Both the position numbers and the translations under genes were made by a program. From an uncultured Oscillibacter sp. (lineage in GTDB: Bacteria > Bacillota > Clostridia > Oscillospirales > Oscillospiraceae), in the NCBI RefSeq assembly GCF_900544955.1, contig NZ_UQXD01000020.1, forward strand, positions 1 to 40,493: 40,493 bases of DNA, in the 5' to 3' direction. Every line of letters starts with the position of its first letter. The first letter of the stretch is position 1. Below the pieces are notes generated by a model that did not search any database, was not told the DNA's origin, and saw only the letters and a list, made by a program, of their open reading frames with translations. This document shows positions 23,177 through 35,113 of the stretch, piece by piece.

Positions 23177-24034
23177 ATGAGAAAACACGCCCATACGCGC
23201 CGCCCCCTGCGGGCGGCTTTGACGCTGCTGCTCCTGGCCCTGGCGGCGGCCGCCTTCCTCCGCTGGAGCAACACGGCCCTCCAGGTCGCGTCCTTTGATC
23301 CGGTCTTCTCCGCCCTGCCGGAGGGCTTCGACGGCTGCCGGATCGTGGTGCTGGGGGACCTGCACACCGCCCGTTTCGGTGAGGGGAACGAGGCCCTGCT
23401 GGAGACCGTCCGGGCCCAGTCTCCGGAGTACATTTTCCTCATGGGGGACCTGCTGGACTCCCTCCACGACGTGCCGCCGGGCTACGCCGCCCAGGTGACC
23501 GGGGACCTGGCCGCCATTGCCCCCACCTACTACGTCACCGGCAACCACGAGTGGGCCATCGGGGACGTGCCGGAGCTGAAGGAGCTCCTGTCCGCCTGCG
23601 GCGTCACGGTCCTATCCAACCGGGCCCTGGCCCTGGAGCGGAACGGGGACACCTTGGTGCTGGCGGGCATCGACGACCCCAACGGCTACGCCGACCAGAA
23701 GACCCCGGCGGAGGTGGCGGCGGAGGTCTACGCCGCCTGGGGCGACCCCTTCTGGATCCTGCTGGCCCACCGGAACAACTACTTTCCAGAGGTGTACAGC
23801 CCGCTGGGGGCCGATCTGGTGGTCTCCGCCCACGGCCACGGCGGGCTGGTGCGCCTGCCCTTTACCGACGGGCTGGTGTCCACGGACCACACCCTCTTCC
23901 CCTCCTACACCGCGGGGCTCTATGAGAAAAACGGATCCACCCTCTTCGTCACCCGGGGCCTGGGCAACTCCGGCTCCACCTTCCGGCTGTTCAACCGGCC
24001 GGAAGTCGCCGTTTTGACACTGCACAAAGGATGA
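23177..24034 (+). CDS. Membrane-anchored calcineurin-like metallophosphoesterase
   Basis: A 285-residue protein with an N-terminal signal anchor (RAALTLLLLALAAAAFLRW, about residues 12-30) that places the catalytic domain outside the membrane. All metal-binding blocks of the calcineurin-type fold are present: GDLHTARFG (DxH), GDLLDS (GDxxD), GNHEWA (GNHE), LAHRNN, and AHGHGGLVRLP (HxH). The layout resembles YkuE/YaeI-type phosphoesterases of Firmicutes, which act on phospholipid-type or other phosphoesters. ATG 23177 is preceded by a weak AAGGGGG site; the open frame continues upstream through the leader hairpin without family character. It precedes mnmG by four bases, so the two are co-transcribed. 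The substrate is unknown. Confidence 0.88.
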   Translation: MRKHAHTRRPLRAALTLLLLALAAAAFLRWSNTALQVASFDPVFSALPEGFDGCRIVVLGDLHTARFGEGNEALLETVRAQSPEYIFLMGDLLDSLHDVPPGYAAQVTGDLAAIAPTYYVTGNHEWAIGDVPELKELLSACGVTVLSNRALALERNGDTLVLAGIDDPNGYADQKTPAEVAAEVYAAWGDPFWILLAHRNNYFPEVYSPLGADLVVSAHGHGGLVRLPFTDGLVSTDHTLFPSYTAGLYEKNGSTLFVTRGLGNSGSTFRLFNRPEVAVLTLHKG

Positions 24035-24038
24035 TCGC

Positions 24039-25904
24039 ATGACGGAATTTTTTGCCGGACAATTTGATATCGCCGTGGTGGGCGCGGGCCACGCCGGCAT
24101 CGAGGCCGCCCTGGCCGCCGCCCGGCTGGGGATGGAGACCGTGGTCTTCACCATCAACCTGGACGCCGTGGGCAACATGCCCTGCAACCCCGCCATCGGC
24201 GGCACCGGCAAGGGCCACCTGGTCCGGGAGCTGGACGCCCTGGGCGGCGAGATGGCCCGGGCCGCCGACGCCTGCTGTATCCAGTACCGCCTGCTGAACA
24301 GGGGCAAGGGCCCCGCCGTGTGGAGCCTCCGGGCCCAGGCGGACCGCCGAAAATATCAGGAGCGGATGAAGCGGACCCTGGAGCGCCAGGATCACCTCAC
24401 CCTCCGCCAGGGCGAGGTGGTGGAGATTCGGACAGAGAACGGCGCGGTGCGCCACGTGGTGCTGTCTACGGGGGCGGTGTTCTCCGTCCGGGCCGTGATT
24501 CTGGCCACCGGCACCTATCTCTCCGGGCGCACCATCGTGGGCGAGTGCGTGGAGGACTCCGGCCCCGACGGAATGCACGCCGCCCGCCGCCTGACGGACT
24601 CCCTCCGGGATCTGGGCCTGCCCCTGCGGCGGTTCAAAACCGGCACGCCGCCCCGGGTCAATGCCCGCACCGTGGACTTTGACGAGATGGAGCTCCAGCC
24701 CGGCGACGCGCTGCCGGTGCCCTTTTCCTACGCCACCCCGACGGCGCCGGAGAACCGGGCGGTGTGTTACCTCACCTGGACCACGGAGGAGACCCGGCGC
24801 ATCGTCCGGGAGAACCTCCACCGGGCCCCCATGTACTCCGGCCTCATCGAAGGGGTCGGCCCCCGGTACTGTCCCTCCTTCGAGACGAAAATCGTCCGCT
24901 TCCCGGACAAGCTCCGCCACCAGCTGTTTGTGGAGCCCATGGGGCTGGAGACCGAGGAGCTGTACATCCAGGGCTTCTCCTCCTCTTTGCCGGAGGACGT
25001 CCAAATCGACATGCTGCACAGCGTACCGGGCCTGCGCCGCGCCGTCATGACCCGCCCGGCCTACGCCATTGAGTACGACTGCATTGACCCCCTGGCCCTC
25101 CGGGCCACCCTGGAGTGCAAGGCCGTGGCCGGGCTCTACGGCGCCGGACAGTTCAACGGCTCCTCCGGCTACGAGGAGGCGGCGGTCCAGGGCTTTGTGG
25201 CGGGGGTCAACGCCGTCCGGCGGCTGCGGGGCCAGGGGGACTTCCTCCTCTCCCGCAGCGAGAGTTACATCGGCACCCTCATCGACGATCTGGTGACCAA
25301 GGGCACCGGCGAGCCCTACCGCATCATGACCTCCCGCAGCGAGTACCGCCTGCTGCTGCGCCAGGACAACGCGGACCAGCGGCTGACCCGGCGGGGCTTT
25401 GAGATCGGCCTGGTTCCGGCCCAGCGGCTCCAGGCTGTGGAGGAGAAGTACGAGGCCGTGCGCCGGGAAATCCGGCGCCTGACCCACACCGGCGCCTCTC
25501 CCTCCCCCGCCCTCTCCGCCTTCCTGGCGGAAAAGGGCACGGCGGACGCCCCCGACGGCTGTCCCCTGATCGCCCTGCTGCGGCGGCCGCAGCTCCACTA
25601 CGGCGAGCTGGCCCCCTTCGACCCCGGTCGGCCGGCGCTGCCGCCGGAGGTCTGCGAGCAGGTGGAGATCAGCGTGAAGTACGAGGGGTACATTCAGCGC
25701 CAGCAAAAGCAGGTGGAGGACTTCCGGAAAATGGAGTCTCACAAGCTGCCCCCCGAGCTGGATTATGGGTCTATCCAGGGCTTGCGGCTGGAGGCCCGGG
25801 AGAAGCTGGCGGCAGTGCGGCCCCTGGATCTGGGACAGGCGTCCCGGATTTCCGGAGTCTCCCCGGCGGATATCGCGGCACTGATGATCTATCTGGAGAG
25901 ATAG
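24039..25904 (+). CDS. mnmG: tRNA uridine-5-carboxymethylaminomethyl modification enzyme MnmG (GidA)
   Basis: FAD enzyme that, with MnmE, adds the aminomethyl-type group to C5 of the wobble uridine of certain tRNAs. The 621-residue length is normal. The FAD-binding motif VVGAGHAGIEAALAAARLG starts near residue 13. Conserved Cys blocks are present (GNMPCNPAIGGTGKGHLVREL and RYCPSFETKIVRFPDK), as are TYLSGRTIVGE, FKTGTPPRVN, the NGSSGYEEAA segment and the C-terminal YEGYIQRQQKQVEDFRKMES helix that binds MnmE/tRNA. It starts four bases after the phosphoesterase stop with AAAGGA inside that gene's end. In many bacteria mnmG sits next to mnmE and rsmG near the origin; here it does not. Confidence 0.97.
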   Translation: MTEFFAGQFDIAVVGAGHAGIEAALAAARLGMETVVFTINLDAVGNMPCNPAIGGTGKGHLVRELDALGGEMARAADACCIQYRLLNRGKGPAVWSLRAQADRRKYQERMKRTLERQDHLTLRQGEVVEIRTENGAVRHVVLSTGAVFSVRAVILATGTYLSGRTIVGECVEDSGPDGMHAARRLTDSLRDLGLPLRRFKTGTPPRVNARTVDFDEMELQPGDALPVPFSYATPTAPENRAVCYLTWTTEETRRIVRENLHRAPMYSGLIEGVGPRYCPSFETKIVRFPDKLRHQLFVEPMGLETEELYIQGFSSSLPEDVQIDMLHSVPGLRRAVMTRPAYAIEYDCIDPLALRATLECKAVAGLYGAGQFNGSSGYEEAAVQGFVAGVNAVRRLRGQGDFLLSRSESYIGTLIDDLVTKGTGEPYRIMTSRSEYRLLLRQDNADQRLTRRGFEIGLVPAQRLQAVEEKYEAVRREIRRLTHTGASPSPALSAFLAEKGTADAPDGCPLIALLRRPQLHYGELAPFDPGRPALPPEVCEQVEISVKYEGYIQRQQKQVEDFRKMESHKLPPELDYGSIQGLRLEAREKLAAVRPLDLGQASRISGVSPADIAALMIYLER

Positions 25905-26002
25905 AAGGGGCGCCCTGCGGAGCAGCATCCGCCCACCCGCACCGCCGCGCGGCATTTCCCTTTCCCCCATAGAAATAGACAAAGGAAGGACTTCATTTCC
26001 AT

Positions 26003-26674
26003 ATGATGATCGATCTGACGCATACCATCACGCCGGAGATGCCCATGTACCCCGGCTGTGAGGCCCCGTCCCTGACGGCCACCGGCACCCTCACCCGGGC
26101 CGGATACCGGGAGACCCGTCTCTCCCTGGTGTCCCACACCGGCACCCATATGGACGCCCCCGCCCACATGCTGCGCCACGGCGCCTCCCTGGAGGTGCTG
26201 CCGGTGTCCCAGTTCTGCGGCCGGGCCGTGGTGCTAGACGTCTCCGGCTTCGCCCCCGGCAGCATCATCACCGCCGACTTCCTCCGGGAGCAGAACGGCC
26301 GCCTCCGCTCCGCGGACTTCGCCCTCCTCTACACCGGCTGGGAGAAAAAGTGGGGCACCGACGCCTATTTCGACGATACCTACCCCATCCCCGACGAGGC
26401 CGCCGCCAAGTACCTGGTCTCCTGCGGCCTCAAGGGCGTGGGCACCGACGCCCTCAGCGTCGACACGCTCCGGGACCCGGAGTTCCTCGCCCACAAGACG
26501 CTGCTGGGCGGCGGCCTGGTGATTTTAGAGAGCCTCTGCCTGAAAAAGGTGGTCAGCCGCGGGGCGTTCATGCTCTTCGCCCTGCCCATGAAATTTCAAA
26601 ACGCCGACGGCGCCCCCATCCGGGCCGTGGCGGAATTCCGGGATTTTCCCGAGGAGGAGATGGAGCAGCCGTGA
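26003..26674 (+). CDS. Cyclase/kynurenine formamidase-like metal hydrolase
   Basis: A 223-residue soluble enzyme of the cyclase family, which includes arylformamidase KynB and lactone/amide hydrolases. The metal site is intact in SHTGTHMDAPAHM (His45, His49, Asp51, His55), and the conserved late Glu is in GGLVILESLCLK. No tryptophan-degradation genes are present, so kynurenine is not a supported substrate. GGAAGGA lies 12 bases from the ATG, a long spacing. It follows mnmG after about 98 bp that show no terminator or clear promoter. Its stop codon overlaps the GTG start of murT, so it is translated in concert with the MurT/GatD pair, a context that might hint at an amide or amino-acid-related substrate (inference). 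Confidence 0.85.
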   Translation: MMIDLTHTITPEMPMYPGCEAPSLTATGTLTRAGYRETRLSLVSHTGTHMDAPAHMLRHGASLEVLPVSQFCGRAVVLDVSGFAPGSIITADFLREQNGRLRSADFALLYTGWEKKWGTDAYFDDTYPIPDEAAAKYLVSCGLKGVGTDALSVDTLRDPEFLAHKTLLGGGLVILESLCLKKVVSRGAFMLFALPMKFQNADGAPIRAVAEFRDFPEEEMEQP

Positions 26675-27999
26675 GAATGTTTTTGGCCATCCTGGTGTGC
26701 AAGCTGGGGCGCTTCGTGGGAAAGCTGGTGGGCAAGGGCAGCTCCCTGCCCGGCAAATTCGCCCTGAAGCTCTGCCCGGACATTTTGCGCCGGGTTCAGA
26801 TGCCGCCCCACATCATCGCCGTCACCGGTTCCAACGGCAAGACCTCCACCGTGGAGATGATCGCCGCCATCCTCCGGGCCGACGGCCGGCACGTGGTCTA
26901 CAACGAGGAGGGCTCCAACCAGATCGAGGGCGTCACCACCCTGGTACTGACCCACGCCACCCTGGGGGGCCGGGTGCGGGCCGACGTACTGCTGATTGAG
27001 TCCGACGAGCGCTACGCCGCCCACACCTTCCGCTTTTTCCACCCCACGGAGCTGGTGGTCACCAACCTGTACCGGGACCAGCTCACCCGGAACGGCCACC
27101 CCGAGTGGGTGTACGATGCCATCCTCCCCGCCATTCACCCGGAGACGGAGCTGGTCCTCAACGCCGACGACCCCCTCTCCAGCTGCTTTGCCCAGGGCCA
27201 CGAGAAGGCGGTCTGGTTCGGCCTGGACCGCTGCGCCCTCTCCACCGCCGCCCCCACCGGGGTCTACCGCGACGGGGCCTACTGTCCCCTGTGCCACGCT
27301 CCCATGGAGTACGACTACGTGCACTACAACCACATCGGCGCCTACCGCTGCACCCGGTGCGGCCACCGGAAGCCCGCCACCGACTACACCGCCACGGCCC
27401 TGGACCTGGACGGCGGCACCCTGACCCTGGACGGCGCCGTGACCGTCCAGCTGGCCTTCCGGAGCATTTACAACGTGTACAACATCCTGGCGGCCTACGC
27501 CGTCTGCCGCCGCGCCGGCGTGGCGGCGGACACCGCCGCCGGGGTCATCAGCAGCTACGTGCTGAAAAACGGCCGGATGCAGACCTTCCGCCTGGGGGCC
27601 CACCACGGCATCCTCCTCACCAGCAAGCACGAAAACTCCATCGCCTACGACACGAACCTGCGCTACATCGCCTCCACCCAGGCGGCGTGCACGGTGCTGG
27701 TGATCGTGGACGCGGTGAGCCGGAAGTACTTCACCAGCGAGACCAGCTGGCTGTGGGACATCGACTTCGAGCAGCTGAACGTCCCCCACGTGAAAAAAAT
27801 CCTCCTCTCCGGCCGGTACGGCAACGACTTGGCGGAGCGGTTCTCCTTCACCGGCATCCCTCAGACGGTCTGGTCCCTTCAGATGGACATCGGCGCCGCG
27901 GTGGAGGCGCTGCGGGCGGAGGGGGACGAAGACGTGTACGTGGTGACCTGCTTCTCCGACCGGGAGAAGCTGCTCTCCCGCGTGGAAAAGGAGGCCTGA
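26671..27999 (+). CDS. murT: Mur ligase-like MurT (lipid II isoglutaminyl synthase ligase subunit)
   Basis: A 442-residue Mur-ligase-fold protein. In the known MurT/GatD complex MurT activates the second-residue glutamate of lipid II with ATP and GatD supplies ammonia to give isoglutamine. The P-loop is HIIAVTGSNGKTSTVEM, and the MurT-specific Cys4 zinc ribbon is present (CPLCHAPMEYDY then CTRCG). SWLWDIDFE marks the C-terminal part, but the preceding segment (VDAVSRKYFTSET) departs from the NDxxADGxD-like pattern I recall from MurT proteins. GTG 26671 overlaps the cyclase stop (GTGA) and gives the usual basic N-terminus; ATG 26677 is the alternative. It is paired with a GatD homologue whose glutaminase site is degenerate, so the reaction may differ. 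Confidence 0.88.
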   Translation: MRMFLAILVCKLGRFVGKLVGKGSSLPGKFALKLCPDILRRVQMPPHIIAVTGSNGKTSTVEMIAAILRADGRHVVYNEEGSNQIEGVTTLVLTHATLGGRVRADVLLIESDERYAAHTFRFFHPTELVVTNLYRDQLTRNGHPEWVYDAILPAIHPETELVLNADDPLSSCFAQGHEKAVWFGLDRCALSTAAPTGVYRDGAYCPLCHAPMEYDYVHYNHIGAYRCTRCGHRKPATDYTATALDLDGGTLTLDGAVTVQLAFRSIYNVYNILAAYAVCRRAGVAADTAAGVISSYVLKNGRMQTFRLGAHHGILLTSKHENSIAYDTNLRYIASTQAACTVLVIVDAVSRKYFTSETSWLWDIDFEQLNVPHVKKILLSGRYGNDLAERFSFTGIPQTVWSLQMDIGAAVEALRAEGDEDVYVVTCFSDREKLLSRVEKEA

Positions 28000-28002
28000 G
28001 CC

Positions 28003-28740
28003 ATGGACATGAAGCTCCTTCATTTTTATCCCGATCTGATGAGCCTCTATGGTAGCTACGCCAACCTCTCCGTATTAAAGCGGCTGCTGGGGGCCCTGGG
28101 CCACACCGTGGCCGTGGAGGCCGTGGTTCCGGGCTGGGAGGCGGATCTCTCCGGTGCCGACTTCCTCTTCATGGGCGCCGGCACGGAGCGGCAGCAGAAG
28201 GCCGCCCTGGCGGACTTCCGGCGGTTCGGCGAGGCGGTGAAGGCCGCCGCGGCGGCGGGGCTGCCCATGCTCTTCGCCGGCACCGCCATGGAGCTGCTGG
28301 GCGCCACCATCACCGACGCCGGCGGCGCCGTGTACGAGGGTATCGGCCTGGCGGACTTCACCTCCCAGCAGGGCAAGCAGCGGTTTGTGGAGGACGTCTA
28401 CGGCACCACAGACCTGTACCCGGAGGCGGTGGTGGGCTTTTTGAACACCTGCGCCGTCATCCGCGGCGTGGAGACGCCGCTGCTGCGCACCCTCCTTCTG
28501 GGCCGCGGCAACGAGGGGCCCCTCACCCCCGAGGGCTTCCACCGGGAAAACGTCTTCGCCTCCCAGCTCACCGGCCCCCTGTTGGTGAAAAACCCCCGGA
28601 TGCTGGAGGCGGTGGCCGCCGCCGTCTGCCGCCGCCGGGGGGCGGAGTGGCCGGAGCAGCCGCCCCGGGCCCCCTGGGCAGAGGCGGGCTACGCCGTCAC
28701 GGCGGAGCAGCTCCGCCTGCGGAGCGGGCAGCCAGGCTGA
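28003..28740 (+). CDS. gatD: GatD-like glutamine amidotransferase lacking catalytic Cys and His
   Basis: A 245-residue homologue of GatD, the class-I glutaminase partner of MurT. The fold signature is clear: LLHFYPDLMSLYGSYANLSVL at the N-terminus, FLFMGAGTERQQ where GatD has GGGQDREQ, and GPLLVKNPRMLEA near the C-terminus. The nucleophile segment reads LPMLFAGTAMELLG, with Ala92-Gly93 where GatD has Cys (C94 in S. aureus). The catalytic His segment, normally Y.HGPLLPKNP, reads SQLTGPLLVKNP, with Thr190 in place of His (H189). Both changes fall at matching positions, so glutamine hydrolysis by the normal mechanism is not expected. AAGGAGG precedes ATG 28003, just after murT. It may be a structural subunit, or the complex may use free ammonia or another amine. 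Confidence 0.85.
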   Translation: MDMKLLHFYPDLMSLYGSYANLSVLKRLLGALGHTVAVEAVVPGWEADLSGADFLFMGAGTERQQKAALADFRRFGEAVKAAAAAGLPMLFAGTAMELLGATITDAGGAVYEGIGLADFTSQQGKQRFVEDVYGTTDLYPEAVVGFLNTCAVIRGVETPLLRTLLLGRGNEGPLTPEGFHRENVFASQLTGPLLVKNPRMLEAVAAAVCRRRGAEWPEQPPRAPWAEAGYAVTAEQLRLRSGQPG

Positions 28741-28755
28741 ATCCCCCCATCCGAC

Positions 28756-28793
28756 AAAAACCCCACCGCCTCTTTCGAGGCGGTGGGGTTTTT
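28756..28793. terminator. Bidirectional terminator after gatD
   Basis: A 12-bp perfect stem (CCCCACCGCCTC, loop TTTC, complement) flanked by AAAAA and TTTTTT, so it ends transcription on both strands for the converging gatD and LtaS-like genes. Confidence 0.95.
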
Positions 28794-28802
28794 TCAGGGC
28801 CG

Positions 28803-30794
28803 TCACTCCGTGTCGCTGAGAATCTCCCGGTGCTTATCCACCACCCGGATGGACAGGTCTCCGGGGGCCGCGCCGCTCAGGTCCTCCTTCACCTGGAGGA
28901 GCCAGGGGGAGAGGTAGACGGTGTGCAGCGCATCCCCGTCCAGCGTCACCTGGCAGTAGGGGGTGAAGTTCTCCCCGGCCAGATACCACACGTCCCCCCG
29001 GTGGCTCAGGCTCCGGATGGCGATGGGGGCCATGCCCATCGCCATGTCCATGGGCGGATAGGGGTTCTTCCCGCTGTACAGGTACTTCCTTCCGTAGAGC
29101 ACGTCGTATTGCAGCAGCCGCAGGTCCCGGCGGTAGACGCCCTCCGTCCGGCAGAACTGGTGGAATTGGTTCAAAAAGCCGTTGGTGATGCCCAGCCGCC
29201 CCAGCACCACCGCGGAGAGCTGAAAGGCGGACAGGTCCTGGTCCTCCTTCTCCAGGCCGAAGTTGTCCCAGATCACATATTCGGTGTGGTACAGCGTGCT
29301 GCTCCGCATGTCCGCCCCCCTCAGCCCCAGGGAGGGCAGGTGATCCCCGTACAGCACCAGCACCGTCCGCTCCTGCCGGTCCGCCAGCGCCGCCGTCAGC
29401 TCCGCCACAAACTGGTCCATCTCATGGACCTGGCTCACATAATACTCATAGGCGCTGTGCAGGTCCTCGTCTGGGCAGGCGGTGACAGTGACGGCCGGGT
29501 CCTCCAGCACCGGCTCGGTGGGGTACTTGCCGTGGCCCTGGACGGACACGGTGTACACCAGGTCCGGCTGGTCCGGCGTCACGTCCAGCGCCTTGAGAAT
29601 CTGACCGGTGAGCACGCCGTCCTTGGCCCAGTCCCTGGGCGTCACCTCCACCCGGGGCATGTACTCCAGGGAGGTGAAATCTTCAAAGCCCAGGTTGGCG
29701 TAAACCTGGTTCCGGCTGTAAAAGGTCGCCCGGTGGTTGTGGATGGCGTGGGTGGCGTACCCGTTTTCCGCCAGATTGTAGGCCACGGATTCGGCGGTCC
29801 GGTCCTTCAGCCGGGTCTGGTAGGGGTACTCCCCGGGGCCGAAGAACCGGGTGCTCATCCCCGTGAGGACCTCGCACTCCGTGTTGGCGGTGCCGGCCCC
29901 CACCACCGGCACCCGCAGATAGCCGGAGGAGTACCGCTCCGTCAGGGCGGTCCAGGTGGGCACCGGGTCCTCCGACAGCTCCAGCCCCAGAATCTCCCCG
30001 GGGTCCACAAAGGACTCCAGCTGGACGTAGACCACGTTCACGTCCGTCTGGGCGGGACCGGGGTCCACGAAGTGCTCCTCCACCAGCGTCTGGATCTCCC
30101 GGACGGCCCCGGCGCCGTAGCCCGGGGGCTGAGGGATGCCCTTGTTCAGCCAGGTCTGGAAAAAGCAGTAGGAGAAGCCGTAGTCCTCATAGGCGGTGGC
30201 CAGGTTGGAAAAGACGCTGGACAACTGCCCCAGCCGGAAGGCCAGGGCCCAGGCGCCGCAGAGGGCCCCCAGGCTCACCAGCAGGGCCAGAATACCAGTA
30301 AACAGCCGCTGCCGGGGCGGCCGCCCATTCCGCGGCCCCTTCCACAGCAACACCGCCAGCCCCGCCGCCGCCAGCGCCAGGACGGCAACCAGCAGCGCGA
30401 TATACCCCGGCGAGAGGTAGTTGGGCAGGGTGTCCAGCCCGGTGTTCACCACCGTCAGGTCCGCCACGGTGAAGGGGGTCATCCGGTTGAGCAAAATGAA
30501 GCCGTTGACGCCGCCCCCCAGCAGCCACACGGCGGAGGTCAGGGTGCAGTAAAACACCCGCCGCCGGAGAAACACCGCCGGCACCAGCGTCACCAGGACG
30601 ATCAGCGCATTGACCACAAAGGCCAGGGGCGCCTTGGTCAAAAAGCCCAGAAGAGACCCGGGTCCGTCGGTAAAGGTCTTGTGATTGAACAGCTCCACCG
30701 CCAGCGTCACCGCCAGGGCCAGCAGCGGCAGCCACAGTCCTGCGGCCCAGGTCCTCCAGCAGCGGCCGTTTCCGACCGAAATGTTCTCGTCCAC
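28803..30794 (-). CDS. LtaS-type membrane sulfatase-fold phosphoglycerol transferase
   Basis: A 663-residue protein with about five N-terminal transmembrane segments (up to roughly residue 195) and an extracellular sulfatase-fold domain. The LtaS metal and nucleophile positions are present: YVQLESFVD (metal Glu), GAGTANTECEVLTGMS with the nucleophilic Thr near residue 303, VQGHGKYP, and LYGDHLPSLG (metal Asp-His near 481). Relatives polymerise glycerol phosphate from phosphatidylglycerol into lipoteichoic acid or decorate other glycans. The GTG start at 30794 is chosen because GAGGG lies seven bases upstream and a perfect TATAAT sits at 30822-30827; the in-frame ATG at 30833 would precede transcription start. 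An additional C-terminal domain of about 100 residues (from RSLSHRGDVWYL) may bind substrate or wall. Confidence 0.88.
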   Translation of the reverse strand: MDENISVGNGRCWRTWAAGLWLPLLALAVTLAVELFNHKTFTDGPGSLLGFLTKAPLAFVVNALIVLVTLVPAVFLRRRVFYCTLTSAVWLLGGGVNGFILLNRMTPFTVADLTVVNTGLDTLPNYLSPGYIALLVAVLALAAAGLAVLLWKGPRNGRPPRQRLFTGILALLVSLGALCGAWALAFRLGQLSSVFSNLATAYEDYGFSYCFFQTWLNKGIPQPPGYGAGAVREIQTLVEEHFVDPGPAQTDVNVVYVQLESFVDPGEILGLELSEDPVPTWTALTERYSSGYLRVPVVGAGTANTECEVLTGMSTRFFGPGEYPYQTRLKDRTAESVAYNLAENGYATHAIHNHRATFYSRNQVYANLGFEDFTSLEYMPRVEVTPRDWAKDGVLTGQILKALDVTPDQPDLVYTVSVQGHGKYPTEPVLEDPAVTVTACPDEDLHSAYEYYVSQVHEMDQFVAELTAALADRQERTVLVLYGDHLPSLGLRGADMRSSTLYHTEYVIWDNFGLEKEDQDLSAFQLSAVVLGRLGITNGFLNQFHQFCRTEGVYRRDLRLLQYDVLYGRKYLYSGKNPYPPMDMAMGMAPIAIRSLSHRGDVWYLAGENFTPYCQVTLDGDALHTVYLSPWLLQVKEDLSGAAPGDLSIRVVDKHREILSDTE

Positions 30795-30821
30795 AGGTTC
30801 ACCCTCTTTCTTCAGGCTGTG

Positions 30822-30827
30822 ATTATA
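30822..30827 (-). promoter_or_regulatory. -10 element of the LtaS-like gene
   Basis: A perfect minus-strand TATAAT about 28 bases upstream of the GTG start. The -35 region (TGGAAG at 17 bases) is weak. Confidence 0.5.
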
Positions 30828-30908
30828 GCGCATTTTTCCCGGCACTTCCACCGGCTTTTTCCCAATTCTTTCGTCATCTTCTACAAACTTTTTCCCCGCG
30901 GGGAAAAG

Positions 30909-31086
30909 GAGGACCAGGGAACTCTCCCGCGGTCCGCCGTCTGCCGCCCCCGGCGTTTCGCCTCCGGGGCGGCGAAGACAGCGATCCTCCCGTTCCGCCG
31001 CGGCGTGTGCGGGACAGAACCCTTTTTCGGCCCGCAAGCGGGCAGGCGGTGCGCCCACGGCCCACGGCAGCTGCGCGCCGTGGGCC
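30909..31086. other. Intergenic cluster of GC-rich hairpins, possible structured RNA
   Basis: The roughly 365-bp gap between the LtaS-like gene and nifJ holds no convincing ORF. It contains five stem-loops: 30909-30935 (GGACC/GGTCC plus GGGA/TCCC, followed on the minus strand by TCCTTTTCC), 30943-30973 (GCCGCCCC/GGGGCGGC with inner GGCG/CGCC), 30992-31015 (GTTCCGC/GCGGGAC), 31030-31043 (GCCCG/CGGGC) and 31059-31086 (10-bp GGCCCACGGC/GCCGTGGGCC). The leftmost resembles a diverged copy of the nifJ terminator. No clear promoter was found on either strand. Confidence 0.35.
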
Positions 31087-31103
31087 GCACTGTTTCAACA
31101 GGC

Positions 31104-31138
31104 AAAGAGGACCACGGGAAGTTCCCGTGGTCCTCTTT
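31104..31138. terminator. Terminator after nifJ
   Basis: A perfect 17-bp inverted repeat (AAAGAGGACCACGGGAA and complement around one central G), ending 20 bases from the nifJ stop. The T-run is short (CTTT) on both strands. Confidence 0.85.
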
Positions 31139-31159
31139 CTTCATTGCTTGGGAGCGGGC

Positions 31160-34822
<3,663 letters not shown>

Positions 34823-34842
34823 AAACTCTTACCTCCTATAAT

Positions 34843-34861
34843 TTGCCGCCCCGGGCGGCAA
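34843..34861 (-). other. Leader hairpin upstream of the nifJ ribosome site
   Basis: An 8-bp perfect stem (TTGCCGCC, loop CCG, GGCGGCAA) in the leader of the nifJ mRNA, a few bases before the AGGAGG site. It probably stabilises the 5' end; it does not cover the ribosome site. Confidence 0.45.
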
Positions 34862-34914
34862 TCTTGCCAAACACGAAAAACCGGACTCTCTCCCCCGATT
34901 ACTCATGTATCGTC

Positions 34915-34943
34915 ATTATAACACCTGCGCTCCCGGCTGTAAA
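34915..34943 (-). promoter_or_regulatory. Promoter of nifJ
   Basis: Minus strand TTTACA (34938-34943), 17 bases, perfect TATAAT (34915-34920) with a TGT extended -10. The leader is about 85 bases. Confidence 0.8.
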
Positions 34944-35035
34944 CCTCGACTTTGTTATTTTTTGCACAAATTTTTACCGTTGCCGCGGGCAAAGTGACAC
35001 GATTGGGATTTTTCCGGTATTTTTAACGGGAAGTG

Positions 35036-35064
35036 TTTCCACCAGGCGGTTTTTGTGATAGAAT
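35036..35064 (+). promoter_or_regulatory. Promoter of comM
   Basis: TTTCCA (35036-35041), 17 bases, TAGAAT (35059-35064) with an extended -10 (TGA). The leader of about 45 bases carries AGGAGG at 35101-35106. Confidence 0.6.
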
Positions 35065-35113
35065 CCGGGTGATATCCGGCCGGTTTCGGCCGTGCAATGG
35101 AGGAGGCGGCGCC

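Noticed and set aside
24039..25904. Replication origin region because of mnmG (gidA)
   Set aside because: No DnaA-box cluster, dnaA, dnaN, rnpA, rpmH or mnmE is present near it.
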